Source: ZC4RG35 sp040878345 (GTDB lineage: Bacteria > Actinomycetota > Acidimicrobiia > Spongiisociales > ZC4RG35). Taken from it: DNA of 64,000 nucleotides. The notes beneath the pieces are model-generated. The model saw only the letters and a program-made list of their open reading frames with translations. It had not been told where the DNA came from and ran no database searches. Location: contig JBBDML010000004.1 of assembly GCA_040878345.1 (NCBI GenBank), positions 1-64,000 of the forward strand. The letters are read 5' to 3'. Shown one piece after another: positions 1 through 7,465 of this stretch (position 1 is the stretch's first letter; each line of letters starts with the position of its first letter). The translations under genes and the position numbers were made by a program.

Positions 1-72
1 GAGACGATGGGACTCGAACCCACGACCCCCGGCTTGCAAAGCCGGTGCTCTTCCAGACTGAGCTACGTCCCC
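1..72 (-). tRNA. tRNA-Ala(TGC), 3' end cut by window edge
   Basis: Read on the minus strand, the acceptor strand GGGGACG (5' end at 72) pairs with CGTCTC at the window edge. A D-arm, an anticodon stem around TTTGCAA (anticodon TGC) and a T-arm containing GGTTCGAGTCCC follow. The last acceptor base and CCA lie outside the window. In actinobacteria tRNA-Ile and tRNA-Ala often sit close downstream of gyrA, and the tRNA-Ile of this window lies at 3634. Confidence 0.95.
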
Positions 73-447
73 GCGGTTTCTCAACTACAGCAGGCGATAT
101 TGCGTATGGCGGAGCCGGTGCTGTCGAGCACAGGCTTGAAGACTGCAGCTGCCGGAACCCTCTGTCGAAGACCTAGTTTACAGAGCCCTCGATTGTCCGA
201 GCGCACGACCGCCTTCCTGAAAAAGCACGAGGTGCGCTCAAGATTCGGTGAGGAGTAGGTGAAAGTGGAGGCCGTCATGTTTGGCATCTCCGAAACGCAC
301 AAGCCGGCACGGGCCGGACGAGGCGGCACGTATGTCACCCGCGAAACCACTGGCTCGGGGCCTTGTCAGTCGGCGTACGTTTCCGCGTGTGTAAACGGCG
401 CCGCGGAGCGTCCAACAGCAGGCACGACGCGCACGAAGGAGAGCGAC
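73..447. other. Intergenic region without a supported gene
   Basis: This 375-bp stretch lies between the minus-strand tRNA-Ala and the hydrolase-fold gene at 448. Open frames that cross it have no family signature and no convincing ribosome-binding site. It presumably holds the promoters of the flanking genes; I see no clear element. Confidence 0.5.
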
Positions 448-1236
448 ATGAAGTACGCGGATGCAGGTGGTGTACAGATCGCCTACGACGACCGGGGACC
501 CCGCGCCGATACCGCCGTGTTATGCCTGCCCGGGTGGGTCCTCAACCGGGGATTCTTCGCCCCGGTTGCCGAGCGGCTGGGCGCTCGACACAGGGTGATC
601 ACGCTGGACTGGCGCGGGCACGGTGACTCCGGTCGACCACCCAAGGACTTCGGCCATCAGGAATTGGCCGATGATGCGATGGCCGTCATCGAGGCGAGCG
701 GCGTCGGCCGCATTGTGCCCGTGTCTCAGGCGCACGGCGGCTGGGTGGCGGTCGAGCTCCGCCGCCGGCTCGGTGACCGGGTGGAGAAGATCGTCGCGTC
801 AAGCTGGCTCGTCCTCGATCCGCCGCCGCCGTTTGTGGCCGCGCTGGAGGCGGCTCAGGATCCGGAGCGGTGGCGTCAGGCTCGCGAGCAGCTCTTCTCG
901 ATGTGGTTGACGGGTGCTCCGCAAGGCGTCATCGAAGATGTGCGCCGGGAGATGGGCGCCTACGACTTCGACATATGGTCGCGGGCGGGGCGCGCGATCA
1001 TGGCTGACTACGCGCGGCACGGAAACCCCCTGCGCGCGCTGGCGGAGATCGATCCGAAGCCGAACATCTTGCATTTGTTCTCGCAGCCCCGCGCACCCGA
1101 GTTCCTGGCCGCGCAGGAGACGTTCTCGGCCGCGAACCCATGGTTCTCGGTCAAGCGGCTCGATGGGGTGAGCCACTTCCCGCCGCTCGAGATCCCGGAC
1201 GTGACGGCGGCCGAGATCGACCGCTTCATCGGGTAG
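448..1236 (+). CDS. HOD-like alpha/beta-hydrolase-fold protein (cofactor-free dioxygenase family), altered active site
   Basis: A 262-aa protein of the alpha/beta-hydrolase fold. The start at 448 follows a GAAGGAGAG ribosome-binding site; the same frame is open further upstream but has no such site. DWRGHG (55-60), the DFG-x-QE stretch near 68, AHGGWV (95-100), DPERWR near 138, FSQP near 211 and SHFP (242-245) follow the pattern I know from 1H-3-hydroxy-4-oxoquinaldine 2,4-dioxygenase (HOD), which cleaves N-heteroaromatic rings without metal or flavin. His243 matches the catalytic base. The nucleophile-elbow serine is Ala95 (SQAHG), and the position of the acidic dyad residue reads Ser-Ser-Trp. 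Whether it is a dioxygenase, a hydrolase or inactive cannot be told. A flavin monooxygenase gene follows 33 bp downstream on the same strand. Confidence 0.75.
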   Translation: MKYADAGGVQIAYDDRGPRADTAVLCLPGWVLNRGFFAPVAERLGARHRVITLDWRGHGDSGRPPKDFGHQELADDAMAVIEASGVGRIVPVSQAHGGWVAVELRRRLGDRVEKIVASSWLVLDPPPPFVAALEAAQDPERWRQAREQLFSMWLTGAPQGVIEDVRREMGAYDFDIWSRAGRAIMADYARHGNPLRALAEIDPKPNILHLFSQPRAPEFLAAQETFSAANPWFSVKRLDGVSHFPPLEIPDVTAAEIDRFIG

Positions 1237-1269
1237 AGGCAACCCACTGGCTCGGCGTAGCCTCCGGTC

Positions 1270-2139
1270 ATGCGCGTCGGGGTGTTGATCCTGCCCGAGC
1301 CTCCCTGGGCGGCCGCCGTCAAGAAGTGGCGGCTCGCCGAAGAGCTGGGGTTCGACCACGCGTGGACCTACGACCACATCGCCTGGGGTGAACTGCGCGA
1401 CTCACCTTGGTTGGCATCCGTGCCGACGTTGGCAGCAGCGGCTGCCGCGACGACGGCCATCCGAGTTGGGACCCTGGTCGCCTCCCCGAACTTCCGGCAT
1501 CCGGTGCCCTTCGCCCGTGAGCTCATCAGCCTCGATGACATTTCCGGTGGGCGACTCACCCTCGGCGTCGGATCGGGCGGTCAGGGCTGGGATTCGACGA
1601 TCCTCGGCCAGCAGCCCTGGAGCCTCGCCGAACGCCACGATCGGTTCGCGGAGTTCGTGGACCTGCTCGACATCCTATTGCGACAGCCCGAGACCTCCTT
1701 CAGCGGGCGGTACTGGAACGCGCATGAGGCACGAACCTACCCGGGCTGCGTGCAGGAGCCACGAATCCCGTTCGCGATCGCGGCCACGGGCCCCCGATCC
1801 ATGCGGGTGGCCGCCACCCACGCCTCTGTCTGGGTGACGAACGGAGACCGCTCGCACCGCAGTACCCCGCTCGGTCCGGAGGAGGGAGCCGCGGTCGTCG
1901 CCCGACAGCTCGCCCTATTCGAGGAGATCTGCCGGGCCCAAGGTCGCGACCCCGCATCGATCGGACGATTGGTGCTCACTGGGCCTCGGCTCGACGCTGG
2001 CTTGCAAAGCCCGAACGCGTTCATCGAGGTCAAGGAGGCCTACGCCGCAGTCGGCGTGACCGATCTCGTCGTTCACTGGCCCCGCCTCACCGAGCCCTAC
2101 GCCGGAGACGAGTCCATCCTCGAGCTCATCGTGGATTGA
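1270..2139 (+). CDS. LLM-class flavin-dependent oxidoreductase
   Basis: A 289-aa luciferase-like monooxygenase family protein, expected to use FMN or F420 in a TIM barrel. It has the N-terminal strand RVGVLILPEP, the family stretch A(E)ELGFDHAWTYDH near 28, SGGRLTLGVGSGG near 90, and RHDRF followed by LLDILLR near 125. The substrate is unknown. It starts 33 bp after the HOD-like gene and is probably cotranscribed, so the two may act in one aromatic or heterocycle pathway; that is inference from position. Confidence 0.85.
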   Translation: MRVGVLILPEPPWAAAVKKWRLAEELGFDHAWTYDHIAWGELRDSPWLASVPTLAAAAAATTAIRVGTLVASPNFRHPVPFARELISLDDISGGRLTLGVGSGGQGWDSTILGQQPWSLAERHDRFAEFVDLLDILLRQPETSFSGRYWNAHEARTYPGCVQEPRIPFAIAATGPRSMRVAATHASVWVTNGDRSHRSTPLGPEEGAAVVARQLALFEEICRAQGRDPASIGRLVLTGPRLDAGLQSPNAFIEVKEAYAAVGVTDLVVHWPRLTEPYAGDESILELIVD

Positions 2140-2188
2140 AGGTCGAGCCCGGGCTCACCCTGGCCGGTTCAGCATCCCTCCGACGTCC

Positions 2189-2492
2189 CTACGAACGGCG
2201 GCGACGTCTCCGCAGCAAGACAACACCTATCACCGGTCCGGCCACCAGCAGACCCACCGTTACGATGCCTGCCAGGGTGCTCTGTCGGAACACGTCGGAG
2301 CTGTGCGACCACCTCACGGTCGGGCTGGTTGGTAGTGAAGACCACATTGCCACTCTGGACATAGGTGGCGACATCGGTCATCCCCAAACCCTCCAGCAGC
2401 TCTCGCAGGTCTGACATCGAGACCTGGCGACCCGCCCCCAGGTTGACCGCCCTGAGCAGGGCGACGTAGCGGTTCGATGCCTTCTTGGTCAA
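2189..2492 (-). pseudogene. Truncated DUF1697 gene joined to a membrane-protein tail
   Basis: From a TTG at 2492 the first ~66 residues match the DUF1697 N-terminus (YVALLRAVNLG, the MSDLRELLE stretch and TYVQSGNVVF). The family is normally about 180 aa, but similarity stops near 2295. In another frame the sequence to 2189 encodes a hydrophobic helix (AGIVTVGLLVAGPVIGVVLL) followed by six arginines and a serine, typical of a membrane-protein C-terminus. This looks like a deletion or frameshift junction between two genes. The TTG overlaps the TGA of the isochorismatase gene upstream, so the intact ancestor was probably its operon partner. Confidence 0.6.
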
Positions 2493-3067
2493 GACCCGGT
2501 CAGCCTCGCCATCACCTGGTCGGCGGTGACGATCTCGGCGAACTCGCCACCGAGGTTGGCCAGGGTCATGGCGTGGACCTGGTCGGCGTCGAAATGCTCA
2601 CCGTCGGCCCCCTTCTGGTCGTAGGCCCAGGTGGCGTCACGTACCAGCTTGGCGTCGAAACCCAGGTTTCCCGCCATCCTGGTGCTGGTCTCGACACAGT
2701 GATTGGTGGTGGCGCCCACGATGACCACGGTCTCGATGCCCCCCCGGCGCAAACGCTCCTCGAGATCGGTCCCGATGAACGACGAGTTCACGTGCTTGAT
2801 CACCACCGGTTCGCCCTCGACCTCCCTCGCCCCGTCCATCACCTCATGACCGGGGCGGTCGGCTCGGAACCTCGACTCCGGGTCGAGCGATGCATGACGG
2901 ATGTGGATCACAGGAGCCTGCTTGGCCCGGAAGTCGGCCAGCAACTCGGCGATGCGCTCGATGGCACCAGGGTTGTTGCGACGGTCGCCGGCGGCATCCC
3001 TCTCCTCGAAGGCCTTCTGGACGTCCACCACCACCAGGGCCGTGCTTTCCGGGTTCAGGAGTGTCAT
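2489..3067 (-). CDS. Isochorismatase-family cysteine hydrolase
   Basis: A 192-aa protein with the family's D-K-C triad: Asp in ALVVVDVQ, Lys in VIKHVNSSF and Cys in GATTNHCVETSTR. Members hydrolyse isochorismate, nicotinamide, N-carbamoyl compounds or other small amides; the substrate here is unknown. I chose the ATG at 3067; ATG 3079 is also possible, and a start further upstream would crowd the divergent gene at 3127. The stop overlaps the start of the broken DUF1697 gene. Confidence 0.85.
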   Translation of the reverse strand: MTLLNPESTALVVVDVQKAFEERDAAGDRRNNPGAIERIAELLADFRAKQAPVIHIRHASLDPESRFRADRPGHEVMDGAREVEGEPVVIKHVNSSFIGTDLEERLRRGGIETVVIVGATTNHCVETSTRMAGNLGFDAKLVRDATWAYDQKGADGEHFDADQVHAMTLANLGGEFAEIVTADQVMARLTGS

Positions 3068-3126
3068 GATCGAGATCATTTTGGTCGGTTCGCCACTCGC
3101 CGGCATCCTGCTTTACCGTCGGGGCC

Positions 3127-3561
3127 ATGACAAAGAGAGAAGAGGTCTTCGACTCCCCCACTGGATGGGTGGCGGATCACATCCGGGACTACGTCGAGAC
3201 CGGTGGGAGGAAGGGTCATGTGTGGAGAGGAGTGCCCACCCTCCTTCTGACCACCAGGGGTCGGAAGACCGGCAAGCTGCGACGCTCGGCCCTGATCTAT
3301 GGAAGGTCGAGTGACGCCTTCGTGCTGGTCGCCTCCAAAGGCGGGGCGAGGCATCATCCCCTTTGGTATCTCAACCTCGAGGCCAACCCTGACGTCGAGA
3401 TCCAAGTCGGTCCCGACGTCATCAAAGGTCGAGCCCGCGAGGCCACCGACGCCGAGAGGCCGGAGATGTGGAGGACGATGACTGGACTCTGGCCCGCCTA
3501 TGACGACTACCAGACCAAGACTTCCCGCCGGATCCCGGTGGTCGTCATCGAGCCCGACTGA
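3127..3561 (+). CDS. Ddn-like nitroreductase-family F420 oxidoreductase
   Basis: A 144-aa member of the deazaflavin-dependent nitroreductase family (split-barrel fold, related to mycobacterial Ddn). Family marks are LLLTTRGRKTGKLRRSALIY, VASKGGARHHPLWYLNLEANP and a VEIQVG strand. Most members bind coenzyme F420, a cofactor common in actinobacteria; the natural substrate is unknown. It is divergent from the isochorismatase gene, with only ~59 bp between starts, so the promoters overlap. Confidence 0.85.
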   Translation: MTKREEVFDSPTGWVADHIRDYVETGGRKGHVWRGVPTLLLTTRGRKTGKLRRSALIYGRSSDAFVLVASKGGARHHPLWYLNLEANPDVEIQVGPDVIKGRAREATDAERPEMWRTMTGLWPAYDDYQTKTSRRIPVVVIEPD

Positions 3562-3633
3562 ACCGGCGCGGCGGGTTGGTTCGTCCTCGTCGCCATCGGT
3601 AAACTGCCAGCTCTCGTCGTCGACACGACGCCG

Positions 3634-3711
3634 GGGCCCATAGCTCAGCCCGGTTAGAGCGCATCCCTGATAAGGATGAGGTCCGTGGTTCAAGTCCACG
3701 TGGGCCCACCA
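3634..3711 (+). tRNA. tRNA-Ile(GAT), integration target
   Basis: The acceptor GGGCCCA (3634-3640) pairs with TGGGCCC (3701-3707), and ACCA is encoded. The anticodon loop is CTGATAA (anticodon GAT), and the T-arm has GGTTCAAGTCC. The 43 bases from the anticodon loop to the 3' end recur at 16251-16293, so this gene is the attachment site of the element to its right and stays intact because the element restores its 3' half. Confidence 0.97.
3667..3709 (+). repeat. attL: 43-bp direct repeat (tRNA-Ile 3' end)
   Basis: Identical to 16251-16293. Allowing one mismatch, the match extends left to 3662 (16246). It covers the anticodon loop through the acceptor stem, a typical core site of tyrosine integrases. 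Confidence 0.92.
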
Positions 3712-3713
3712 CA

Positions 3714-3740
3714 GAACCCCCAGCGTGCTGGGGGTTCTTC
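3714..3740 (+). terminator. tRNA-Ile terminator
   Basis: GAACCCCCAGC (3714-3724) pairs perfectly with GCTGGGGGTTC (3727-3737), and TTCTTGG follows. It lies just after the tRNA-Ile CCA. A degenerate copy lies at 4690-4716. Confidence 0.75.
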
Positions 3741-3772
3741 TTGGTCGGGCTGGGGAGTCGAACCATGCTGGT

Positions 3773-3799
3773 GTCCACGCGAGTCCACACAGAGTCCAC
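3773..3799 (+). repeat. GTCCAC array, left copy (possible integrase arm sites)
   Basis: GTCCAC occurs at 3773, 3783 and 3794, 10 and 11 bp apart, so on one face of the helix, 64 bp inside attL. The same spacing recurs at 4749-4775 and partly at 16124-16140. Such evenly phased repeats near att sites could be arm-type integrase sites; the alternative is leftover integrase 3' coding sequence. Confidence 0.5.
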
Positions 3800-4062
3800 A
3801 CGACAAGCTTGCAAGAGTGTCGGGAGGCCACACCTCGCACTTGACGCAAGGATTCTCATGGTGTTGCGGGGAGACGCGACTCTTCGCCGCTTTGCATGAG
3901 CTCATTGGGTTGTTCGATGTGCCCCAGGGGCTCCAAACGCTCTGGAGCGCGGCGCCACTGGGGCAGGGCCTAACTAGAGCTTGGATCGGCCGATGCGCTC
4001 CGAGAAGTCAGCCAGGTGGGAAATGCTGGCGACACTTCCCCCGAGCGATCAGGATTCATCCG

Positions 4063-4503
4063 GTGGAGCGTATTAGAAACTGGAAACAGCGATTCCCCCG
4101 AGTCGAGTTCAGGCCTGGGGCGGCTGCTCTTCTTGCGACGTTTGTGGTGGCAACCGCGCTGGCTTTATTCGACATCAGTCTTGAGGCATGGGTTGCGTAC
4201 GCGTCTGCGGGTGTCACAGCCTTCGGCGCGGGCTGGCTGCTGCTGAAGGTAGATGGATACAGACTGCACGATCTACCTCGCGTCGTCCGGCTCCCGGTCC
4301 AAGTGATTGGCCTTGGTTCGCTCTGGCTCCTCGCCAGTCACATCTACGAGATCTATTTGAGATCTGGTTTCGACGCCGCCTATCACACATTCGTGATTAC
4401 GTTCGCCATCCCTTACGCCCAAGGTTTGTTCATCGGCTTCTTGTACTACTCGGGCGTCCTTCTTCTACGTCGTTCGCCAAGCCAGGCGGCTGAGAGTGAT
4501 TGA
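4063..4503 (+). CDS. Small membrane protein, unknown function
   Basis: A 146-aa protein from GTG 4063, with AGGA about 9 bp upstream; the frame is open to inside the tRNA but has no better start. After a basic start there are about four hydrophobic helices (around residues 20-35, 43-58, 78-92 and 107-130), and the C-terminus is short and polar (RRSPSQAAESD). I recognise no family. It is the only gene in the 3710-4687 segment, which looks like the remnant of an older, smaller insertion. Confidence 0.6.
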   Translation: MERIRNWKQRFPRVEFRPGAAALLATFVVATALALFDISLEAWVAYASAGVTAFGAGWLLLKVDGYRLHDLPRVVRLPVQVIGLGSLWLLASHIYEIYLRSGFDAAYHTFVITFAIPYAQGLFIGFLYYSGVLLLRRSPSQAAESD

Positions 4504-4670
4504 TTCACTCCTCTATGTCTTCCGCTCGCGGTCAATGTGACGAGGGACACTTACCGAAGCCGTTCAGAGCGACAGAAAGGAGTGGTCAGATTGTTCCTCC
4601 CTCGGAAAGCCAGCAGGTTCGATTCGCACCACCTGACCTTGTCAATCGCAGAGGGACCCATCCCTACTAC

Positions 4671-4716
4671 AGGTCCAGTGGGCCCACAACCCGAATCCTC
4701 AGCGTGCTGGGGTCTT
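4671..4716 (+). repeat. Degenerate copy of the att core and tRNA terminator
   Basis: AGGTCCAGTGGGCCCAC (4671-4687) resembles the last bases of the tRNA-Ile core with one base deleted. It is followed by CAGCGTGCTGGGG, matching the terminator at 3714-3740. The GTCCAC array follows at the same distance as on the left. The duplicated order suggests a second, decayed attachment site. Confidence 0.6.
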
Positions 4717-4718
4717 GG

Positions 4719-5858
4719 CTATCGGTTCGGGAGGTCGACCACCTTGGAGTCCACGCGAGCCCACAACGACTCCACATCTGAGGAGCGCCAGGTCTCATCG
4801 AGACGGTCGGCGGCAGCCTCGTCGAGCCCATCGAAGAGGTGGCCGTAGGTGTCGAGCGTGGTCTTGATCGAGGCGTGACCGAGCCTCGCCTGGATGACTT
4901 TCGGGTGCTCGCTCTGAGCGATGAGGAGCGCTGCGTGGCTATGGCGAAGATCGTGAAAAGTACACGGCTCGCCCACCGAGGCCGCCACCGCTGGCAGCCA
5001 GATGCGGCGACGGAAGTTGGTCCGTCGGATGGGCCCACCGCCTTGTGCTGTGAAGATCAGACCCGAACTGTCGGGATACCTTGCGAGATGTAGAGCAAGT
5101 TCCTCAACGAGGAAACCCGGCACCGACACCGTGCGGCGCGAGGCCTCGGACTTCGGAGACTTGAAGATGAACTGGCTGCGCACCTCGGCCAAGCTCTCCT
5201 CGACCCGGATCGTCCTACGCAGCGCGTCTAATCGATCGACCCGCAGCGCGCATAGCTCCCCAAAACGGAGACCGGAGTAGGCAGCGGTGAGCACCATGAC
5301 CCGGTACCGCTCATCGATGGCTTCTGCCAGGAGCTTGACCTCCTCGGGCTCGAGGAAGCGCATCTCAGGTGTCTCGATCTGCGGCAGCTCGACCTTCCTG
5401 CAGGGTGACAGTGGGATCAGCCCGTTCTCCACGGCCGCTGCCATCGCCGCCGCGAACAACTGATAAGCCTTGCGCGTCGTAGCTGGCGCCAGACCCTCAT
5501 CCTTGAGCGAAGCCACCCACTGGCCTACATGGATCGGCTGGATCTGCCCAATGGGTATTGCACCAAGAGCGGGAACCACGTGATTGCGAGTCGAAGCCTC
5601 GTCGCGCAGTCGCGTTGCAAGACTGAGGTTGCTCCTGGTGGCCTGCCACTCGGCGACCCAGTCCGCAACCCTGGTACGGCCGAGCCGCGGGTCGGCGTAG
5701 CGACCTCTCAGCTTGTCCGACTCGAGACTGACCAGATAGCGCTCGGCATCGGTCTTGCGAGAGAAGTTCTTGGCTCTTTGGACGCCGGCTGGATCACGCC
5801 ATCGAGCCTGCCACCCCGTGCGTCCTGATCGGTACCTCACCTTGCGAACCGAACTCAT
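4719..5858 (-). CDS. int: Tyrosine recombinase / integrase
   Basis: A 379-aa phage-type integrase that would integrate and excise the element at tRNA-Ile. The order is an N-terminal arm-binding part (YRSGRTGWQARWRDPAG near 9), a SAM-like core-binding domain (about 65-160) and a catalytic domain. The catalytic set is visible: Arg198 in SGLRFGEL, Lys in FKSPKSEASRR, His302 and Arg305 in HDLRHSHA, His328 in LGHASIKTT and Tyr338 in DTYGH. The length is normal. It lies close to attL, and its 3' end contains the GTCCAC array at 4749-4775. The excisionase-like gene is 59 bp upstream on the same strand. Confidence 0.95.
   Translation of the reverse strand: MSSVRKVRYRSGRTGWQARWRDPAGVQRAKNFSRKTDAERYLVSLESDKLRGRYADPRLGRTRVADWVAEWQATRSNLSLATRLRDEASTRNHVVPALGAIPIGQIQPIHVGQWVASLKDEGLAPATTRKAYQLFAAAMAAAVENGLIPLSPCRKVELPQIETPEMRFLEPEEVKLLAEAIDERYRVMVLTAAYSGLRFGELCALRVDRLDALRRTIRVEESLAEVRSQFIFKSPKSEASRRTVSVPGFLVEELALHLARYPDSSGLIFTAQGGGPIRRTNFRRRIWLPAVAASVGEPCTFHDLRHSHAALLIAQSEHPKVIQARLGHASIKTTLDTYGHLFDGLDEAAADRLDETWRSSDVESLWARVDSKVVDLPNR
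4749..4775 (+). repeat. GTCCAC array, middle copy inside int 3' end
   Basis: GTCCAC (4749), GCCCAC (4759) and CTCCAC (4770) repeat the 10/11-bp phasing of 3773-3799. They are read in the integrase as the VDS-type codons near the C-terminus. Confidence 0.5.
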
Positions 5859-5917
5859 CGGTCACCTCCTTGGCTCTCCCTGGCGAACCTACAGGGGCGC
5901 TGTGACGATCGACAGGG

Positions 5918-6172
5918 CTACTCTCCGGCACCCATACGGTCGGCGAGCCACGCCTCCACGTCGCACCAACGGAAACGCACATGGCGGCCTACCCGGAAGC
6001 CTGGGGGACCCTCCCTGTGGTATCGCCACGCGTAGATCGTCTTGACCGGGACATCGAGAAAGTCGGCCAGCTCCTGGATTGACATCAGCCGCTCGTCTCG
6101 GCGAGTCACCCTCCGGTTCTCGCCGAATGGCAACGAGGGCTGCGCAGCGGACGCCATAGCCCTAACCACCAT
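5918..6172 (-). CDS. Excisionase-like helix-turn-helix protein
   Basis: An 84-aa protein with a MerR-like winged helix. MSIQELADFLDVPVKTIYAW (30-49) is the recognition HTH, and FRVGRHVRFRWCDVEAWL fits the usual wing and last helix of Xis/AlpA-type proteins. Its position directly upstream of int suggests it controls excision. Start: ATG 6172; the first ~25 residues look unstructured, so translation may begin further in. Confidence 0.75.
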   Translation of the reverse strand: MVVRAMASAAQPSLPFGENRRVTRRDERLMSIQELADFLDVPVKTIYAWRYHREGPPGFRVGRHVRFRWCDVEAWLADRMGAGE

Positions 6173-6203
6173 AGCAGGGTGTTGCTAGCTATACAATCGC
6201 TAA

Positions 6204-6764
6204 CTAACTCTCTAGAGGCAGGTGGCAGTTCTTGTACTTCTTCCCCGACTCGCACCAGCACTGCTCGTTCCGACCGAGCTTCCGACGGGGCCTGGCTGGT
6301 GGCCCCGGATTGGCGACCTGCACTAGCTGCTGGGCGAGGTTGTGCTCGAGCACCGCAACGTTTCGTTCTCTCGCCGCCACTTCACGATCCCGTAGTTCGA
6401 GGTCGGCCTTGAAGAGGACGAGTACACGGTCCCGCTGCTTCAACTCCTTCTCCAGCTCCTGGAGCTCTCGGGCCCGGGCTTCGAGTTCGGCCTCCCGGGC
6501 ATTGAGCCGATCGGAGAGCGCCTCGACGTCCTCGTCGACGATCGAAGCCAACTCATGGTGAAGGAGAATCGCCAACCCATGGCCCATCGGGACACCGACC
6601 GAATCGCAGTAACGTTTCCACACCGCCCGCACCGCAGGAGACGCCGGTACCTTGACCAACCACTCGCCCTTTTCCTGGTCGAGTTCGGAGCGCAGCTTGG
6701 TATCGATCCGTGAGAGGACCCGCCGGTTCAGGCCTACGTTGTCAGAGGGCGTCATCCTCTGCAC
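6204..6764 (-). CDS. Coiled-coil protein with C-terminal SEC-C zinc motif
   Basis: An up to 186-aa protein (ATG 6764, or ATG 6755 three codons on). It has an N-terminal globular part, a charged coiled coil (about 80-145, with EAELEARARELQELEKELKQ) and a C-terminal SEC-C motif RNEQCWCESGKKYKNCH. In SecA the same motif binds zinc and contacts SecB. Elsewhere it is found on many accessory proteins as a protein-binding module. The specific role is unknown. An inverted repeat overlaps its start. Confidence 0.75.
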   Translation of the reverse strand: MQRMTPSDNVGLNRRVLSRIDTKLRSELDQEKGEWLVKVPASPAVRAVWKRYCDSVGVPMGHGLAILLHHELASIVDEDVEALSDRLNAREAELEARARELQELEKELKQRDRVLVLFKADLELRDREVAARERNVAVLEHNLAQQLVQVANPGPPARPRRKLGRNEQCWCESGKKYKNCHLPLES

Positions 6765-6830
6765 ACAGTTGCATCATCTGAGATGCGAGTTTACTGGTTT
6801 ACCGCAACGCCTCGTGTTGCAACTGTGTGC
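6761..6830. promoter_or_regulatory. Perfect 12-bp inverted repeat, possible operator
   Basis: GCACACAGTTGC (6761-6772) and GCAACTGTGTGC (6819-6830) are exact reverse complements, 46 bp apart. They enclose a smaller GCATC/GATGC pair (6771-6775 and 6782-6786). The left arm touches the start of the SEC-C gene, so this could control the SEC-C/xis/int transcript. Confidence 0.5.
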
Positions 6831-6949
6831 GGTCAGATACGCAACCAAATGGGGAGACTGTTTACTGTGATGAAAGCCACCGTACACCCGAGCGGGAACG
6901 GCTCAGGAATGGCCCCAGCGTCGCCGGTCGGAGGCGACTCGACCGGGAG

Positions 6950-7174
6950 TCAGCCCTTTGGCGGGTTTGGGTCGTTCCCGTAGCTGTTGCGGCCTTGAAT
7001 CTTGCCATCCCGGCCTTGCCAGATCAGTTCGACTTCTTCCCGGCGGGCCGTCTGGCGGCCAGCGTCGAGGGCGTCCCCCTGCGTCTCATGTCGACTTGAG
7101 GCCCGCTCGGATCCTTCTCGGCGGACAACCCATTCGTCACCATCCCGTGTCACCCATACGTTCGACTTGGACAT
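6950..7174 (-). CDS. DUF2188 domain protein
   Basis: A 74-aa protein that fits DUF2188 end to end: WVTRDGDEWVVRREGSERAS, then the ALDAGRQTAR helix, then QGRDGKIQGRNSYGNDPNPP at the C-terminus. Function is unknown; the family is small, soluble and often found in accessory regions. It is the last gene of the leftward cassette starting at 8638. Confidence 0.8.
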   Translation of the reverse strand: MSKSNVWVTRDGDEWVVRREGSERASSRHETQGDALDAGRQTARREEVELIWQGRDGKIQGRNSYGNDPNPPKG

Positions 7175-7201
7175 CGTGACCTCCTGAACTTGAACTTGCT
7201 T

Positions 7202-7465
7202 CTAGGCAGCGGTGCGGTACCGCTTCCAAGGCACAGCTCGCAACGGCACCTTGGACATGAATCGAACAATGTCCGGCCGGCCGTAATAGCGCGCTCGGCC
7301 GCCGGATGGTTGGGCCATGAGGATGGTGGGAATCCCACCAAAGACCCCAGAAGCCTGAGCTACTAGACGGTCTCGACCTGTGGGGTTGTTGAGGGCACTG
7401 GGCTTGACGACCACGACCCCAAAAGTGACGCCTTGTTCCTTGATGATGGCTCCGTCGAAGGTCAC
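7202..7465 (-). CDS. Conserved hypothetical protein (GAIIKEQG type)
   Basis: An 87-aa protein from GTG 7465, starting MTFDGAIIKEQGVTFGVVVV. I have the impression of having seen this N-terminus in other hypothetical proteins, but know no function. The middle has GGIPTILMAQPSGG and RYYGRPDIVRFM, which looks like a compact alpha/beta fold. The GTG overlaps the TGA of the 46-aa gene upstream (GTGA), so the two are translationally coupled. Confidence 0.65.
   Translation of the reverse strand: MTFDGAIIKEQGVTFGVVVVKPSALNNPTGRDRLVAQASGVFGGIPTILMAQPSGGRARYYGRPDIVRFMSKVPLRAVPWKRYRTAA

Noticed and set aside
2477..3130. Plus-strand 217-codon frame opposite the isochorismatase gene
   Set aside because: Antisense shadow; the minus-strand protein has a full D-K-C triad.
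3545..3859. Minus-strand frame with GPRGLEPRTSSL across tRNA-Ile
   Set aside because: This is the common false protein produced by reading a tRNA 3' end; the same reading occurs at 16102-16293 in attR.
3676..4062. N-terminal extension of the 4063 membrane protein
   Set aside because: The frame runs through the tRNA, terminator and GTCCAC array and has no ribosome-binding site; GTG 4063 is better supported.
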